DNA of 64,000 nt from Roseibium limicola (lineage in GTDB: Bacteria > Pseudomonadota > Alphaproteobacteria > Rhizobiales > Stappiaceae). Below the pieces are notes generated by a model, which saw nothing but the letters and a program-made list of their open reading frames with translations, did not search any database and was not told the origin of the DNA. The stretch is taken from the NCBI RefSeq assembly GCF_017313085.1, contig NZ_JAFLNF010000003.1, forward strand, positions 496,001 to 560,000, read 5' to 3'. Of this stretch, positions 54,294-63,729 are shown piece after piece (the first letter of the stretch is position 1; each line of letters opens with the position of its first letter). The translations under genes and the position numbers were made by a program.

Positions 54294-56114
54294 ATGGTCA
54301 CCACCCCAGCTACTACCTCACCTGCCCTGCCGCCCAGCTCCCCACCGCTGTTGCGTTGGATGAAACTGGCCCTGGCAGCGGTGCTGGTGGCTTTTCACCT
54401 CGGGCTCATCTTTTCCGGACTGGTTCCCAATCTGATCAGCCGCCCACTTCATATGGCACTCGCTCTGCCGTGGGTTTTTCTCTTCACAGCCAAAACGCCG
54501 ACCTCGATCTGGACCGGCTGGCCGTTCATGATCACCGGCATGGCTGCCTGCGGCTGGGTCGCACTGAACCATGCAACGCTGATTGACCAATACGGATTTC
54601 TGGAAAGCAGCTTTCAGCGGGTGGTCGCAGCGGCTCTGCTTATCACGGTGCTGGAGGCGGCGCGGCGCGCTATCAGCTGGCCACTGCCTTGCGTCGCGCT
54701 TCTGGCGCTCACCTATGGTCTATGGGGACAATACATACCCGGCGAGTTCGGCCATTCCGGACTGCCTCTGGACAGTTTTCTTGGCACTCTGACCATTGCC
54801 GAAGGCGGCCTTTGGGGCAGCCTGACCGGTGTTTCTGTCTCGGTCGTCGCCATCTTCGTCATTCTTGGCGCGGTGCTGAACTCCGGAGAAGCTGGCAAGG
54901 GCTTCATGAATCTCGCCGCCTCCGCTGCCGGTCGTTTGAACGGCGGCGCTGCAAAAGTCTCCGTGATTTCCTCGGCACTGTTCGGCTCCATTTCAGGCTC
55001 AGCCTCGGCCAATGTGGCCTCGACCGGTGCAATCACCCTGCCGGCCATGACAAAGCTGGGATACCCGAAGCGACTAGCCGCTGCGGTGGAAGCGGTTGCC
55101 TCCTCTGGTGGACAGATCATGCCACCACTGATGGGGGCCGGTGCCTTCGTGATGGTGGAACTGACGGGCATGTCCTACCCGTCGATCATGGCAGCTGCCA
55201 TTCTGCCAGCAATTCTATATTTTCTGGCGGTCTGGGTCGGCATCAACGCGCATGCCAGCGTTCTGGATCTAAAAAGCCTAGACGCCGCTGACCAACCGAC
55301 ATGGCGTGAGACAATCATCTCCACCGGTTTTTTCATGGTACCATTCGGCGTGCTGCTCTGGTGCATGTTCGTCGCAAGCTACACACCACAGTATGCCGCT
55401 ACACTCGCCATCCTCACAGCGGCACTTCTGCTGTTTGCCGATGCCGCCTTGCAAATCCGTCCACAGCAGGGGCTGGCACGCCTTGAGGAAGCTCTTGTCA
55501 CAGCAGCGTCCCAGGTTGCGGTCATCGCCTCGATCATCCTCTGCGCCTCGATCATCATCGGCGTTCTGTCGTTGACAGGTCTGGGCGTGAAGATCACCTC
55601 CCTCATCCTGTCGGGGGCTGGGGGGCTTCTGTGGCCGTCTCTGTTCCTGACGGCCCTTGCCTGCCTGATCCTCGGCATGGAGATCCCCACCACCGCCGCT
55701 TACGTCATCTGCGTCTCGGTGGCAGGTCCGGCGTTGACGCAATTGGGTCTGGAGCCGCTGCAATCACATCTCTTCGTTTTCTGGTTCGCCTTGTTGTCGA
55801 CGATTACCCCGCCGGTGTGTGGCGCCGTCTTCATCGCGGCCGGCATGATTGGAGAGAACTGGTTGAAAGTTGCGGCAAGCGCCATGGCCCTTGGTATCGG
55901 GCTGTATATCATCCCATTGGGAATGATCGCGAACCCGGCACTTCTCAAGCTCACCCAAGAGCCCGTCGCCGCAATTGCAGCCTTCGTTCAGATCGGCATC
56001 GGGTTGTCTATGGTGTCTTATGGGCTGATCGGGCGACCAGCTGCCTGGAAGCGCGTTCTGCTCTGCACCGGCGGCTTGCTGATCATCTTCATTCGACCTT
56101 TGCTGGCGGCTTGA
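54294..56114 (+). CDS. TRAP transporter fused permease (DctQM type)
   Basis: A 606-residue inner-membrane protein with about 16-18 hydrophobic segments. The N-terminal about 130 residues correspond to the small DctQ subunit and the rest to DctM, as in the fused permeases of TAXI systems. The DctM part shows SGSASANVASTGAITLP, SSGGQIMPPLMGAGAFVM and PTTAAYVICV, conserved transport loops. It drives import with a sodium or proton gradient. A 10-bp inverted repeat surrounds the stop codon. Confidence 0.92.
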   Translation: MVTTPATTSPALPPSSPPLLRWMKLALAAVLVAFHLGLIFSGLVPNLISRPLHMALALPWVFLFTAKTPTSIWTGWPFMITGMAACGWVALNHATLIDQYGFLESSFQRVVAAALLITVLEAARRAISWPLPCVALLALTYGLWGQYIPGEFGHSGLPLDSFLGTLTIAEGGLWGSLTGVSVSVVAIFVILGAVLNSGEAGKGFMNLAASAAGRLNGGAAKVSVISSALFGSISGSASANVASTGAITLPAMTKLGYPKRLAAAVEAVASSGGQIMPPLMGAGAFVMVELTGMSYPSIMAAAILPAILYFLAVWVGINAHASVLDLKSLDAADQPTWRETIISTGFFMVPFGVLLWCMFVASYTPQYAATLAILTAALLLFADAALQIRPQQGLARLEEALVTAASQVAVIASIILCASIIIGVLSLTGLGVKITSLILSGAGGLLWPSLFLTALACLILGMEIPTTAAYVICVSVAGPALTQLGLEPLQSHLFVFWFALLSTITPPVCGAVFIAAGMIGENWLKVAASAMALGIGLYIIPLGMIANPALLKLTQEPVAAIAAFVQIGIGLSMVSYGLIGRPAAWKRVLLCTGGLLIIFIRPLLAA

Positions 56115-56123
56115 GCCGCCAGC
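56102..56123. repeat. inverted repeat around the TRAP permease stop codon
   Basis: GCTGGCGGCT (56102-56111) and AGCCGCCAGC (56114-56123) are perfect arms with the TGA stop at their centre. No T-tract follows. It may stabilise the mRNA end, in the same fashion as the corA repeat. Confidence 0.5.
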
Positions 56124-56237
56124 GCATTTCCAGTCGAGAGTAAGAGCCACGCGCCTCTTGTGATTGATTTATGTGAGGTCTCGGGCAAGTCAGGTCGATG
56201 GGGAAGCCAGCGATTGCCACTGGCCTTACGCGAAAAG

Positions 56238-57143
56238 TTACTTCAGGTACTTCTCGAACCACGCGATCGTCCGTTTTTCCGCCAACTCCGCCTTCTCCGC
56301 GTCATAGCGCGGTGTGGTGTCATTGTGGAATCCGTGATTGGCGTCTTCGTAGATATGCGCCTCATAGGTCTTGCCGTTGACGTCCAGCGCGTCTTTGAAC
56401 GCCGGCCAGCCAGCATTGATGCGTTCGTCGAGCGCACCCATCTGAATCAGGAGCGGAGCCTGAATATCGGCAACTTGATCAGCCGCCGGCTGACGGCCGT
56501 AGAAAGAAACGCCTGCGCCCAGTTCCGGGTAGGCAACGGCAATGGCATTGACCACACCACCACCATAACAGAAGCCGACTGCGCCGACTTTTCCCGTACT
56601 GTCGTCGTGCTTCAACAGAAACTCAAACCCGGCAAAGAAGTCGTTCATCAACTTCTCGCTGTCGACTGTGCGTTGCAGCTCGCGCCCCGCGTCATCTGAC
56701 CCAGGGTACCCTCCCACCGACGTCAGGCCATCCGGTGCCAGCGCCAGGAACCCTGCCTTGGCCATGCGCCGCGCAACATCTTCAATATAGGGGTTGAGGC
56801 CACGGTTCTCGTGGATCACCAGAACGGCGGGAAGCTTCGCCGTGACACCAGCCGGCCTGACCAGATAGCCGTTCACTTCGCCATTTCCTTCCGGAGATGG
56901 ATAAGTCACACGCTCGCTCACGATCGCCGCATCATCAGGGGCGACCTGCTGGGCATGCGCATAATTCGGAGACAATTGCTGCAGCAAAAATCCGGCGGTT
57001 ACGCCAGCAACTGCGAACTTCGATGCTCCCTCGAGAAACTCCCGCTTGGTGATTTTTCCATGAGCGTAGAAGTCATAGAGATCCAGCAGCTCTTGCGGAA
57101 AATCTTTCGCGGTCTTTCGGTGAATGGACGGTATCTCGTTCAT
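56238..57143 (-). CDS. dienelactone hydrolase family protein
   Basis: A 301-residue alpha/beta hydrolase with an N-terminal domain containing a TAT-like or anchor segment ([20 protein letters not shown] in part, residues about 40-70) before the catalytic domain. The triad is C in [10 protein letters not shown] in [11 protein letters not shown] and H in NHGFHND. A cysteine nucleophile and the [18 protein letters not shown] stretch are diagnostic of the family. The substrate could be a lactone or a carboxymethylenebutenolide-like ester. The start [10 protein letters not shown] at 57143 is preferred over an ATG 13 codons upstream. Confidence 0.88.
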   Translation of the reverse strand: MNEIPSIHRKTAKDFPQELLDLYDFYAHGKITKREFLEGASKFAVAGVTAGFLLQQLSPNYAHAQQVAPDDAAIVSERVTYPSPEGNGEVNGYLVRPAGVTAKLPAVLVIHENRGLNPYIEDVARRMAKAGFLALAPDGLTSVGGYPGSDDAGRELQRTVDSEKLMNDFFAGFEFLLKHDDSTGKVGAVGFCYGGGVVNAIAVAYPELGAGVSFYGRQPAADQVADIQAPLLIQMGALDERINAGWPAFKDALDVNGKTYEAHIYEDANHGFHNDTTPRYDAEKAELAEKRTIAWFEKYLK

Positions 57144-57314
57144 GCGACAGGCCTCCTCCCATTGAGCAACATCAATGTCCAAAAAAGACTAGGAAGCACT
57201 CAACAGAACGTCCAATGGTTTTCCGATATCTGGACGGGGTGTTTTTTCAAACCCTCGTATTTCTGCCATTCCCCGAACGCCGCTCACGCGTATTTGATCT
57301 CGGCGGATCACGCA

Positions 57315-57355
57315 AAGCAGAGGGCAACCGGCTTTTAACTGGTCGCCCTCTGCTT
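57315..57355 (-). terminator. hairpin downstream of aroC
   Basis: AAGCAGAGGGC (57315-57325) and GCCCTCTGCTT (57345-57355) are perfect 11-base arms; the 19-base interior can pair further (ACC with GGT). It lies 24 bases after the aroC stop. The T-tract on the minus strand is short, so it is a likely but not certain terminator. Confidence 0.6.
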
Positions 57356-57379
57356 GGGGAATTAGACATTCCGGAAAAA

Positions 57380-58468
57380 TCAGTCGCCGACCTGGCCACG
57401 ATGACGCAAGAAATGATCCGCAAGGGTGCAGGCGACCATTGCCTCCCCGACCGGAACCGCGCGGATACCAACGCAGGGGTCGTGACGGCCCTTGGTCATC
57501 ACATCAACTTCTTCGCCGGTGCGTGTTACAGACTTGCGCTCTGTCAGGATCGAGGATGTCGGCTTCACGGCGAAACGGGCAACAATCGGATCTCCATTGG
57601 AAATACCACCAAGGATCCCGCCGGAGTTGTTGGTCAGGAAAACCGGCTCACCATCGTCTCCCATCCGCATCTCGTCAGCATTTTCCTCGCCGCTCAAGGT
57701 AGCCGCCTCGAAGCCGTTGCCGATCTCGACACCCTTGACTGCATTGATCGACATCAGCGCCGCCGAAAGGTCCGTGTCCAGCTTGCCATAGATTGGCGCA
57801 CCCAAGCCGACCGGTACATTCTCAGCGACCACTTCAATCACAGCCCCCACCGAAGAGCCGCTTTTGCGGACCTCGTCGAGATAGGTCGCCCACTGCTCTG
57901 CGGCCTCAGCATCCGGACAGAAGAACGGATTGTTGTCGACTTCCGCCCAGTTCCAGTTGGCTCGATTGATCTTGTGCGGACCGACCTGCACGAGGGCAGC
58001 CCGGATGGTCACCTGCGGGAGGATCTTCCGGGCAACAGCACCGGCTGCAACCCGCATCGCCGTCTCACGCGCCGACGAGCGGCCGCCACCGCGATAATCA
58101 CGAATGCCGTATTTGGCAATATAGGTGTAGTCAGCGTGGCCAGGACGGTAGCGGTCCTTGATCTCGGAGTAATCCTTGGAGCGCTGATCGGTGTTCTGCA
58201 CCATCAGAGAAATCGGAGTACCGGTGGTCTTCTGCACGCCGTCCTCGTCAACCATGACGCCGGAGAGGATCTTCACTTCATCCGGCTCGCGACGTTGCGT
58301 GGTGAAGCGCGACTGCCCAGGCTTGCGCTTGTCCATGAACCCCTGGATATCGACTTCCGAAAGAGGGATCAACGGCGGACATCCATCAACAACGCAGCCA
58401 ATCGCCGGGCCGTGGCTCTCGCCCCAAGTGGTAACGCGAAACAAATGTCCAAAGCTATTGTGAGACAT
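57380..58468 (-). CDS. aroC: chorismate synthase
   Basis: A 362-residue FMN-dependent enzyme, the last step of the shikimate pathway (5-enolpyruvylshikimate-3-phosphate to chorismate). [40 protein letters not shown] in parts, [16 protein letters not shown] and [21 protein letters not shown] are the FMN- and substrate-binding signatures. Length is normal. Monocistronic, with a hairpin after the stop. Confidence 0.97.
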   Translation of the reverse strand: MSHNSFGHLFRVTTWGESHGPAIGCVVDGCPPLIPLSEVDIQGFMDKRKPGQSRFTTQRREPDEVKILSGVMVDEDGVQKTTGTPISLMVQNTDQRSKDYSEIKDRYRPGHADYTYIAKYGIRDYRGGGRSSARETAMRVAAGAVARKILPQVTIRAALVQVGPHKINRANWNWAEVDNNPFFCPDAEAAEQWATYLDEVRKSGSSVGAVIEVVAENVPVGLGAPIYGKLDTDLSAALMSINAVKGVEIGNGFEAATLSGEENADEMRMGDDGEPVFLTNNSGGILGGISNGDPIVARFAVKPTSSILTERKSVTRTGEEVDVMTKGRHDPCVGIRAVPVGEAMVACTLADHFLRHRGQVGD

Positions 58469-58754
58469 GGGGACCCTTCGGTGGCGCCGTAAAACCTTCG
58501 ATGAGCCCGGCGCAGAAACTGACTTTCAGGCGCCCAGCGATACGGCAAGACGGACTTAACCTCAAGCCCCAGAAACCAGAGACAAGCCCTGGGTAAAAGG
58601 ACGTAGGACATTCGCACATCAAAGTGATGCCTGCCGTTAACGTGAAGCTTACCCTACGGACTGCATTTTTAAACCAAGTTAGTTCGCAAGACGTAAGAGT
58701 TAGTCGCCAGGCAATCAGAGCCAACTAGCAACGACAAAAGAGAACGTGATAACG

Positions 58755-61049
58755 ATGCAAAATGGAACCTTGAACATCAGACGGTGGCTTGCCGCAATTG
58801 TGCTGCTGTTACTGGTTCCCATTCTCCTGTTCTCAACGCTGTGGCTGCGCCAAACCCTGTCCTCCCTTACGACTTTGGACCGCAGCCTTGGTGGACTTGC
58901 CGCAATTTCATCCCTGGAGCCAGCCTTGCGGCAGGCTGCTCTTGGAACCAGCGTCATGCCAGTTCCCCAAGAGCTTAACCTGGCAACTGAGATTCCATTG
59001 AGACCCGACCTTCGTGCGCAGATCGCTGACAACTATCAATCGCTGATCACCGTTCACGCCATCAGTTCCGCCATGACAGAGGCACGCACCATTGCTCGTC
59101 TCGTCGGCAGGGCCGTCGATCTGTCAGGTGCCGTCAGTCTCGATAATGGCGAACTGCCCGACCTGGTCAGCGATACGCTTCTCACTGTCATTCTGGAATC
59201 AAGTTCCATGCTGCTCGCCGGTGAACGCGTTGCGGTGAAGGACGAGATCAACCTGTGGGATCGCATGGCCATCACAGTCCAGGGCGGTCAATTCAAGGTG
59301 GCGGCTGATCAGGTTGCCCGAATCTCCAAGGAATTCTTTCCTAAGAAAGACATGACGTCCGTGCACCGTTTGCAAGACCTTGCCCAACGCTATAGGGCCG
59401 CCAATGGCGATTACCAAAAAGCCGGCTCCCAACTACTTCGCAGTGCGCTGGAAGCCGGCCGTGGTCATCAAGTAATTGTGGCGCCCGTCCGGGCTGAGTT
59501 CTTGGCTCTCGCCCGTGCCTCACTTGATCTCTGGCGGGGCGCAATCGATCATCTGCAGGACGATCTGCAACAGTCCAGAGCGACCAAGAGACTTGCTGTC
59601 CTGACTGCCAGCACCTCGAGTGCTCTGGTAATCGTCTTCGCCCTTGGCATGGCACTGTTTCTCTCCAGGAAACTCGAAACCAAAACAGCCAAGGAGTTCA
59701 ACGATATTAGCCTCACTGACCCACTGACCGGTCTGCTTAACCGGCGCGGATTGATGAGGATGTTGCTGGAGCTGGGAAGCGAGAAGGATGACGCCACTGC
59801 AGGTCTTTTGCATCTGGATTTGCGACGTTTCAGGGCGATCAACACGCGTCATGGCGAAGACATTGGGGATGTGGTCTTGCGCACCGTCGCGCAGTTGCTG
59901 AGTGAGTTGACTCAAGACGACGACGTTGTGGTTCGAGCCGGCGGTGCTGAGTTCATCATCTTCCGTCGCCACCTCACTCATCCTTCAGCGCTGGAAACCC
60001 TTGCCGAGCGCATTGTCCAAAGCCTGTCGAACGAACACGCCATCGGCAGTCATTCGATCCAGCTCGATACCTGCATTGGCCTGTCCCTGTCGCAGAAAGG
60101 ATCCGGCATCGGCGAACAGCTGCTGACCGATGCATCCCTCGCCCTCAAGGATGCCAAACTCAAGGGGGCATCCAATATCTGCTTGTTTGCCCCTCATATC
60201 CGTCTCAACTTCGAGCGCCACAACGAGATCGCCAAAGATCTCCGCAAAGCTCTAGAGCAAGGGCACATCGTTCCCTGGTATCAGCCGCAGATCTGCGCGC
60301 GCACCGGACAGATAGTCGGAGCAGAGGCACTCGTTCGCTGGGTCGGAGCCGACGGCTCTGTCCGACCGCCGGCAGCATTCCTGCCTATTGCCGAAGAGGC
60401 TGGCTACATGGATGCGATCGACAAGGTTGTCCGGGAAGTAGCAATGGCCAAAGCGGCCAAGTTGATGAAACTTAGCCATATCCCCTTTCATATAGGATTG
60501 AACGTTTCAGCGACCGTCTTGTCAGAACCTGATTGCGTCAAAATGCTTCTGGAAGAAACGCTCGCCGCCGGATTGAAGCCGCAACAGGTCAGCATCGAAA
60601 TTCTCGAAGCTGTCATGCTGGATGCCTTCGACGCCAAGCCGATCCTTGACAATGTTGCCGCTCTTGCTGACCTCGGATTTTTCATCGAGCTGGACGACTT
60701 CGGTACCGGCCATGCCAGCATTGCGAGCCTGAGAGACCTGAAGGTCGATCGAGTCAAAATCGATAGAAGCTTCGTCGATGGAGTGGATCATGACACCGAA
60801 CTTCAGACCTTTACACGGGCGCTGATCCAACTGGCGCGCAGTCTTGGCATTTCAGTCCTTGCAGAAGGAATCGAGACGGAGGCCGAGCGCATATGGCTGA
60901 CAGAAAATGGCTGCGATATCCTGCAGGGATATTTCTTCGCCAAACCGCTTCCAAGGGAAGAAATCACCGAGATGGTCACGCGCCAGCCCTTCGCACTTCC
61001 TGCGGAAGACCTCGCTAGAAGACCCAGCGTGGAACTCCGCGTTCTGTAA
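58755..61049 (+). CDS. membrane GGDEF-EAL protein with degenerate GGDEF
   Basis: A 764-residue protein. Two membrane segments (about 10-30 and 285-305) enclose a periplasmic sensor region. A GGDEF domain (about 325-485) follows, with GGAEF at 396-400 in place of GG(D/E)EF, so cyclase activity is probably lost. The EAL domain (about 500-745) keeps EALVRW (E524), NVS, ELDDFGTG (D647), KIDRSFV and EGIETE, so phosphodiesterase activity on c-di-GMP is expected. ATG 58755 is used; a GTG 9 bases earlier is possible. Confidence 0.93.
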   Translation: MQNGTLNIRRWLAAIVLLLLVPILLFSTLWLRQTLSSLTTLDRSLGGLAAISSLEPALRQAALGTSVMPVPQELNLATEIPLRPDLRAQIADNYQSLITVHAISSAMTEARTIARLVGRAVDLSGAVSLDNGELPDLVSDTLLTVILESSSMLLAGERVAVKDEINLWDRMAITVQGGQFKVAADQVARISKEFFPKKDMTSVHRLQDLAQRYRAANGDYQKAGSQLLRSALEAGRGHQVIVAPVRAEFLALARASLDLWRGAIDHLQDDLQQSRATKRLAVLTASTSSALVIVFALGMALFLSRKLETKTAKEFNDISLTDPLTGLLNRRGLMRMLLELGSEKDDATAGLLHLDLRRFRAINTRHGEDIGDVVLRTVAQLLSELTQDDDVVVRAGGAEFIIFRRHLTHPSALETLAERIVQSLSNEHAIGSHSIQLDTCIGLSLSQKGSGIGEQLLTDASLALKDAKLKGASNICLFAPHIRLNFERHNEIAKDLRKALEQGHIVPWYQPQICARTGQIVGAEALVRWVGADGSVRPPAAFLPIAEEAGYMDAIDKVVREVAMAKAAKLMKLSHIPFHIGLNVSATVLSEPDCVKMLLEETLAAGLKPQQVSIEILEAVMLDAFDAKPILDNVAALADLGFFIELDDFGTGHASIASLRDLKVDRVKIDRSFVDGVDHDTELQTFTRALIQLARSLGISVLAEGIETEAERIWLTENGCDILQGYFFAKPLPREEITEMVTRQPFALPAEDLARRPSVELRVL

Positions 61050-61098
61050 AGCCCTTCAACTGAGGTCAGGCGAACCGCCCGAGGTAACTCAACGTCCC

Positions 61099-62271
61099 TC
61101 AGGCTGCCGAATTCATCGCGGTGGCAGCCGCCGACAGGCCGCCGCCATGCCCGTCAATGAAGTGCAGATGCTGGCCAGCCGATAGGTCTGAGACAAAGCA
61201 GGTCATCATGGCGGTGTCGGCTTCATGCAGTCCGAAGCTCAAGGCCCCACGATCCCGGGCCTGTTCCAAGTAGACACGCAAAGCCGCGACTTGACCGGCG
61301 CTCATGTCCAGTACCAGGCGCAAACTGTCATCCAATTTGCGATGATCCGTCTGCCGGCAGATTTCATCCAGATACCGCGCCGGCTGAAGCGGACCGACTG
61401 TTCGTCCGGTCGTATAGGCATAGAGAAATGCCAGACACTCGAAGACAGACCCAAGAGCAGTCTTCAGCCGCCCCCGGCTGGCACCAACCAAACGGATTTC
61501 GCGACCCAAACCACTGGGAGGGAAGCGGAACCGGAGGCGCCGGGGGAAGATAAACCGACCCTCTTCCTCATCGGAAAAGACATCCTGCCCGATGAGGCGC
61601 CGCAGTTCCTTGCGGATGTCCGTCAGAACCTGTTCTTCGCCCGCGCCCTTGGTCGGGCGCACGATCAGCGAGACAATACGACCATGCTCGGAGGGCAGCT
61701 GTTCCCATCGGCACGACAGGCCGGTGAGATCAGGCACCGGGGGTGCCGTGGTGTCGATGGCGAAGGTCTCCGCATTCTCCGGGGACTTCAATATCTCGTC
61801 GGCAAGATCCAGCCCACCGCCGATTGCCATGGCCAGATAGTTCCCCGGGTTTAGCTCGTATTTGCGCAGCCGAACGTCTGTCCCACGCTCCCGGAGCACC
61901 TTCAATGGTATCGCTGCCGTGCGTAACGTCAGTCCCTGCTGATCGCGGGCAAGCTGCGCCATACCTGCAAGGGCCTGCCCCCCCACTGCAGCGTCAGCAC
62001 CGGGGACAAGGATCATCGCACCATCACCGCCGAAGATGAAAGGGATACGGTCCCGGTCCAGAACATTGACCACAGAGGCAATGACTCCAGCACCGACCAG
62101 ATTGACTTCCTTGGACTTCCCGTCGGCCATGGCCTTCCGCGATTGCACGATATCGGCTGCCAACACGACCCAGTCGTCCGGTACGGGTTGATAGGCTGCC
62201 AGGTCGCCAACCTGATCAAAATCACGGAAACTCGGAAGATTCTTATAGAAGGTGTCAGCTTGATCGGTCAT
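61099..62271 (-). CDS. DUF3095 protein, possible nucleotide-cyclase-like fold
   Basis: A 390-residue cytoplasmic protein of the uncharacterised DUF3095 family. The N-terminal half has VVLAADIVQSRKA (about 35-47) and RIPFIFGGDGAMILVPG (about 75-91), two acidic turns spaced as in the palm domain of class III cyclases or GGDEF proteins; the GGDGA turn is especially reminiscent. The C-terminal half (about 240-390) is mixed and carries no known motif. It converges on the EAL gene. Whether it binds or makes a nucleotide is inference. Confidence 0.8.
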   Translation of the reverse strand: MTDQADTFYKNLPSFRDFDQVGDLAAYQPVPDDWVVLAADIVQSRKAMADGKSKEVNLVGAGVIASVVNVLDRDRIPFIFGGDGAMILVPGADAAVGGQALAGMAQLARDQQGLTLRTAAIPLKVLRERGTDVRLRKYELNPGNYLAMAIGGGLDLADEILKSPENAETFAIDTTAPPVPDLTGLSCRWEQLPSEHGRIVSLIVRPTKGAGEEQVLTDIRKELRRLIGQDVFSDEEEGRFIFPRRLRFRFPPSGLGREIRLVGASRGRLKTALGSVFECLAFLYAYTTGRTVGPLQPARYLDEICRQTDHRKLDDSLRLVLDMSAGQVAALRVYLEQARDRGALSFGLHEADTAMMTCFVSDLSAGQHLHFIDGHGGGLSAAATAMNSAA

Positions 62272-62368
62272 GTGGCTCCACTGTGCGCAACGAGCACTCC
62301 TTACCGAGGATTACGCGCAGGGGGGGCAGTTGGATGCAAGCAAAGCTCACCCAACGTTCACTTTGCTG

Positions 62369-62992
62369 TCAGAACCAGTCGCCCTTGCTGTCTTTCCAGA
62401 CAAAAACACGGTCCTGCGGTACATCAAGCTTGGAGACCATCTCCGGGGGAAGACCTTCCAACATGCCCCGCATGACACGCATCACACCACCATGGGCAAC
62501 ACAGATGGTCGGCTTATCGACCGTGACCAACCATTTGGCAATGCGCTGGCGCAGCATCTCGTAGCTCTCGCCGCCCCCCGGCGGTACAAACTGATACTTG
62601 TCCTTGCGACGTAACTCGACCAGTTCAGGATGCGACATTGCCAGCTCCTCCAGTGTGTGTCCTTCCCAGGCGCCGAAGGTCAGCTCCTTCAACAAGTCCT
62701 CATGGCGATACTCCGATGGTGCAAGTCCCATCCCTTTGCGAACGCGTTCCATGGTGTCGCGGGTTCGCCCCAAAGGTGAGGCAACGAAATCGAAAGTTTC
62801 AGGGGTCAACCCATTGCGGCTGAGGTACTCGGAAAGGCGCAGACCATTGTCGTCGGCCTGTAAACGTCCGAGCGGGTTCAGAGGAATATCCTTCTGACCT
62901 TGCATCCGACCTTCCCTGTTCCAGTCGGTCTGTCCGTGACGGACGAAAATGAGGAATGCCGGGTTGTGAATACGAGGCAGGGTCGCGGTCAT
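62369..62992 (-). CDS. histidine phosphatase family protein
   Basis: A 207-residue phosphatase with the RHG motif at 18-20 (FVRHGQTDWNREGRMQG), a second catalytic histidine in CVAHGGVMR and the acid in ELTFGAWEG. The family includes phosphoglycerate mutase, SixA and broad-specificity phosphatases; nothing here fixes the substrate. In many Hyphomicrobiales it neighbours fabI and aroC, as here. Confidence 0.9.
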   Translation of the reverse strand: MTATLPRIHNPAFLIFVRHGQTDWNREGRMQGQKDIPLNPLGRLQADDNGLRLSEYLSRNGLTPETFDFVASPLGRTRDTMERVRKGMGLAPSEYRHEDLLKELTFGAWEGHTLEELAMSHPELVELRRKDKYQFVPPGGGESYEMLRQRIAKWLVTVDKPTICVAHGGVMRVMRGMLEGLPPEMVSKLDVPQDRVFVWKDSKGDWF

Positions 62993-63154
62993 GTTCTGCT
63001 TTCAGGCCGTGGAATCGTCTATGTTTAAGCCATGTCACACATGGCGCGATTCCCGCAACTGCCCTTTTGGCGCCGAAGGTCGATCCATTTACCGCTGCCA
63101 CGCATGCGAAAGCGGCGCAATTCATCGAAAAAATTAAAATGCCTAGTGGAAAAA

Positions 63155-63169
63155 TTAAGTAATTATTAC
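63155..63169 (+). promoter_or_regulatory. near-match CtrA box upstream of the small protein gene
   Basis: TTAA (63155-63158), seven bases, then TTAC (63166-63169) differs from the CtrA consensus TTAA-N7-TTAA at one base. It lies 54-68 bases before the next start. The AT-rich context raises the chance of coincidence. Confidence 0.35.
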
Positions 63170-63222
63170 CTTGGTAGAAATATAAGGGGATTCAACTCAG
63201 TCCTTAGAGGCCGTATTTCGTC

Positions 63223-63645
63223 ATGAGTTCCATTTCAAGTCTTGTTTTCAGCGGCTACAATACCGCCAGTTCCAGCAATTCCCGCAGCCTGAATTCCCAA
63301 AGCACAGCCGCAACGTCGACAGACGACGCGACCCAGGCCGAAACCGAGACGGATCCGGTGACCAAGGCCTTTGAAGATGCGGCAACGCTTGGAGAAGACT
63401 TGGCGACAGAATGGTCCCGCGCCCAGGCCAAGGCGGAGCTCGTCTATCAGCTCATCACCGGTGGCAAGATGGATGACGGCGATGTTCAAGATAACATCAC
63501 CAACATGTTGCTGACCGCCTATGACCAGTTGCACACGTCGTCGGACAAGGATGCCATGCTGGAAGACATGCCAAGCTATGCGCTTGCCCTGGAACAGTGG
63601 GCCTCGATGAACAACACCACATCGACCTTTTCGATCCTGGCCTGA
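63223..63645 (+). CDS. small hypothetical protein, Ser/Thr-rich N-terminus
   Basis: A 140-residue acidic protein that I do not recognise. Residues 1-45 are rich in Ser, Thr, Asn and Ala (MSSISSLVFSGYNTASSSNS) and probably unstructured. Residues about 45-125 are predicted helical (KAFEDAATLGEDLATEWSRA). No signal peptide, membrane segment or cysteine is present. The start resembles flagellar or type I/III exported proteins. A CtrA-like site stands upstream. Convergent with fabI across an imperfect terminator. Confidence 0.65.
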   Translation: MSSISSLVFSGYNTASSSNSRSLNSQSTAATSTDDATQAETETDPVTKAFEDAATLGEDLATEWSRAQAKAELVYQLITGGKMDDGDVQDNITNMLLTAYDQLHTSSDKDAMLEDMPSYALALEQWASMNNTTSTFSILA

Positions 63646-63668
63646 GCCAGATCGGCTTCTGACAACGA

Positions 63669-63702
63669 AAAAGGGAGGCGATCCTGCGATCCCCTCCCCT
63701 TT
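63669..63702. terminator. imperfect bidirectional terminator before fabI
   Basis: AAAGGGAGG and CCTCCCCTTT (one extra C) form the outer stem, GATC/GATC with loop CTGC the inner one. An A-run precedes it and TTT ends it. It lies between the small protein gene and the end of fabI. Confidence 0.6.
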
Positions 63703-63729
63703 GGCATATCAAAACTGCAGTCGCCGACC

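Noticed and set aside
57215..58492. 425-codon plus-strand frame over aroC
   Set aside because: Antisense to chorismate synthase, whose motifs are complete.
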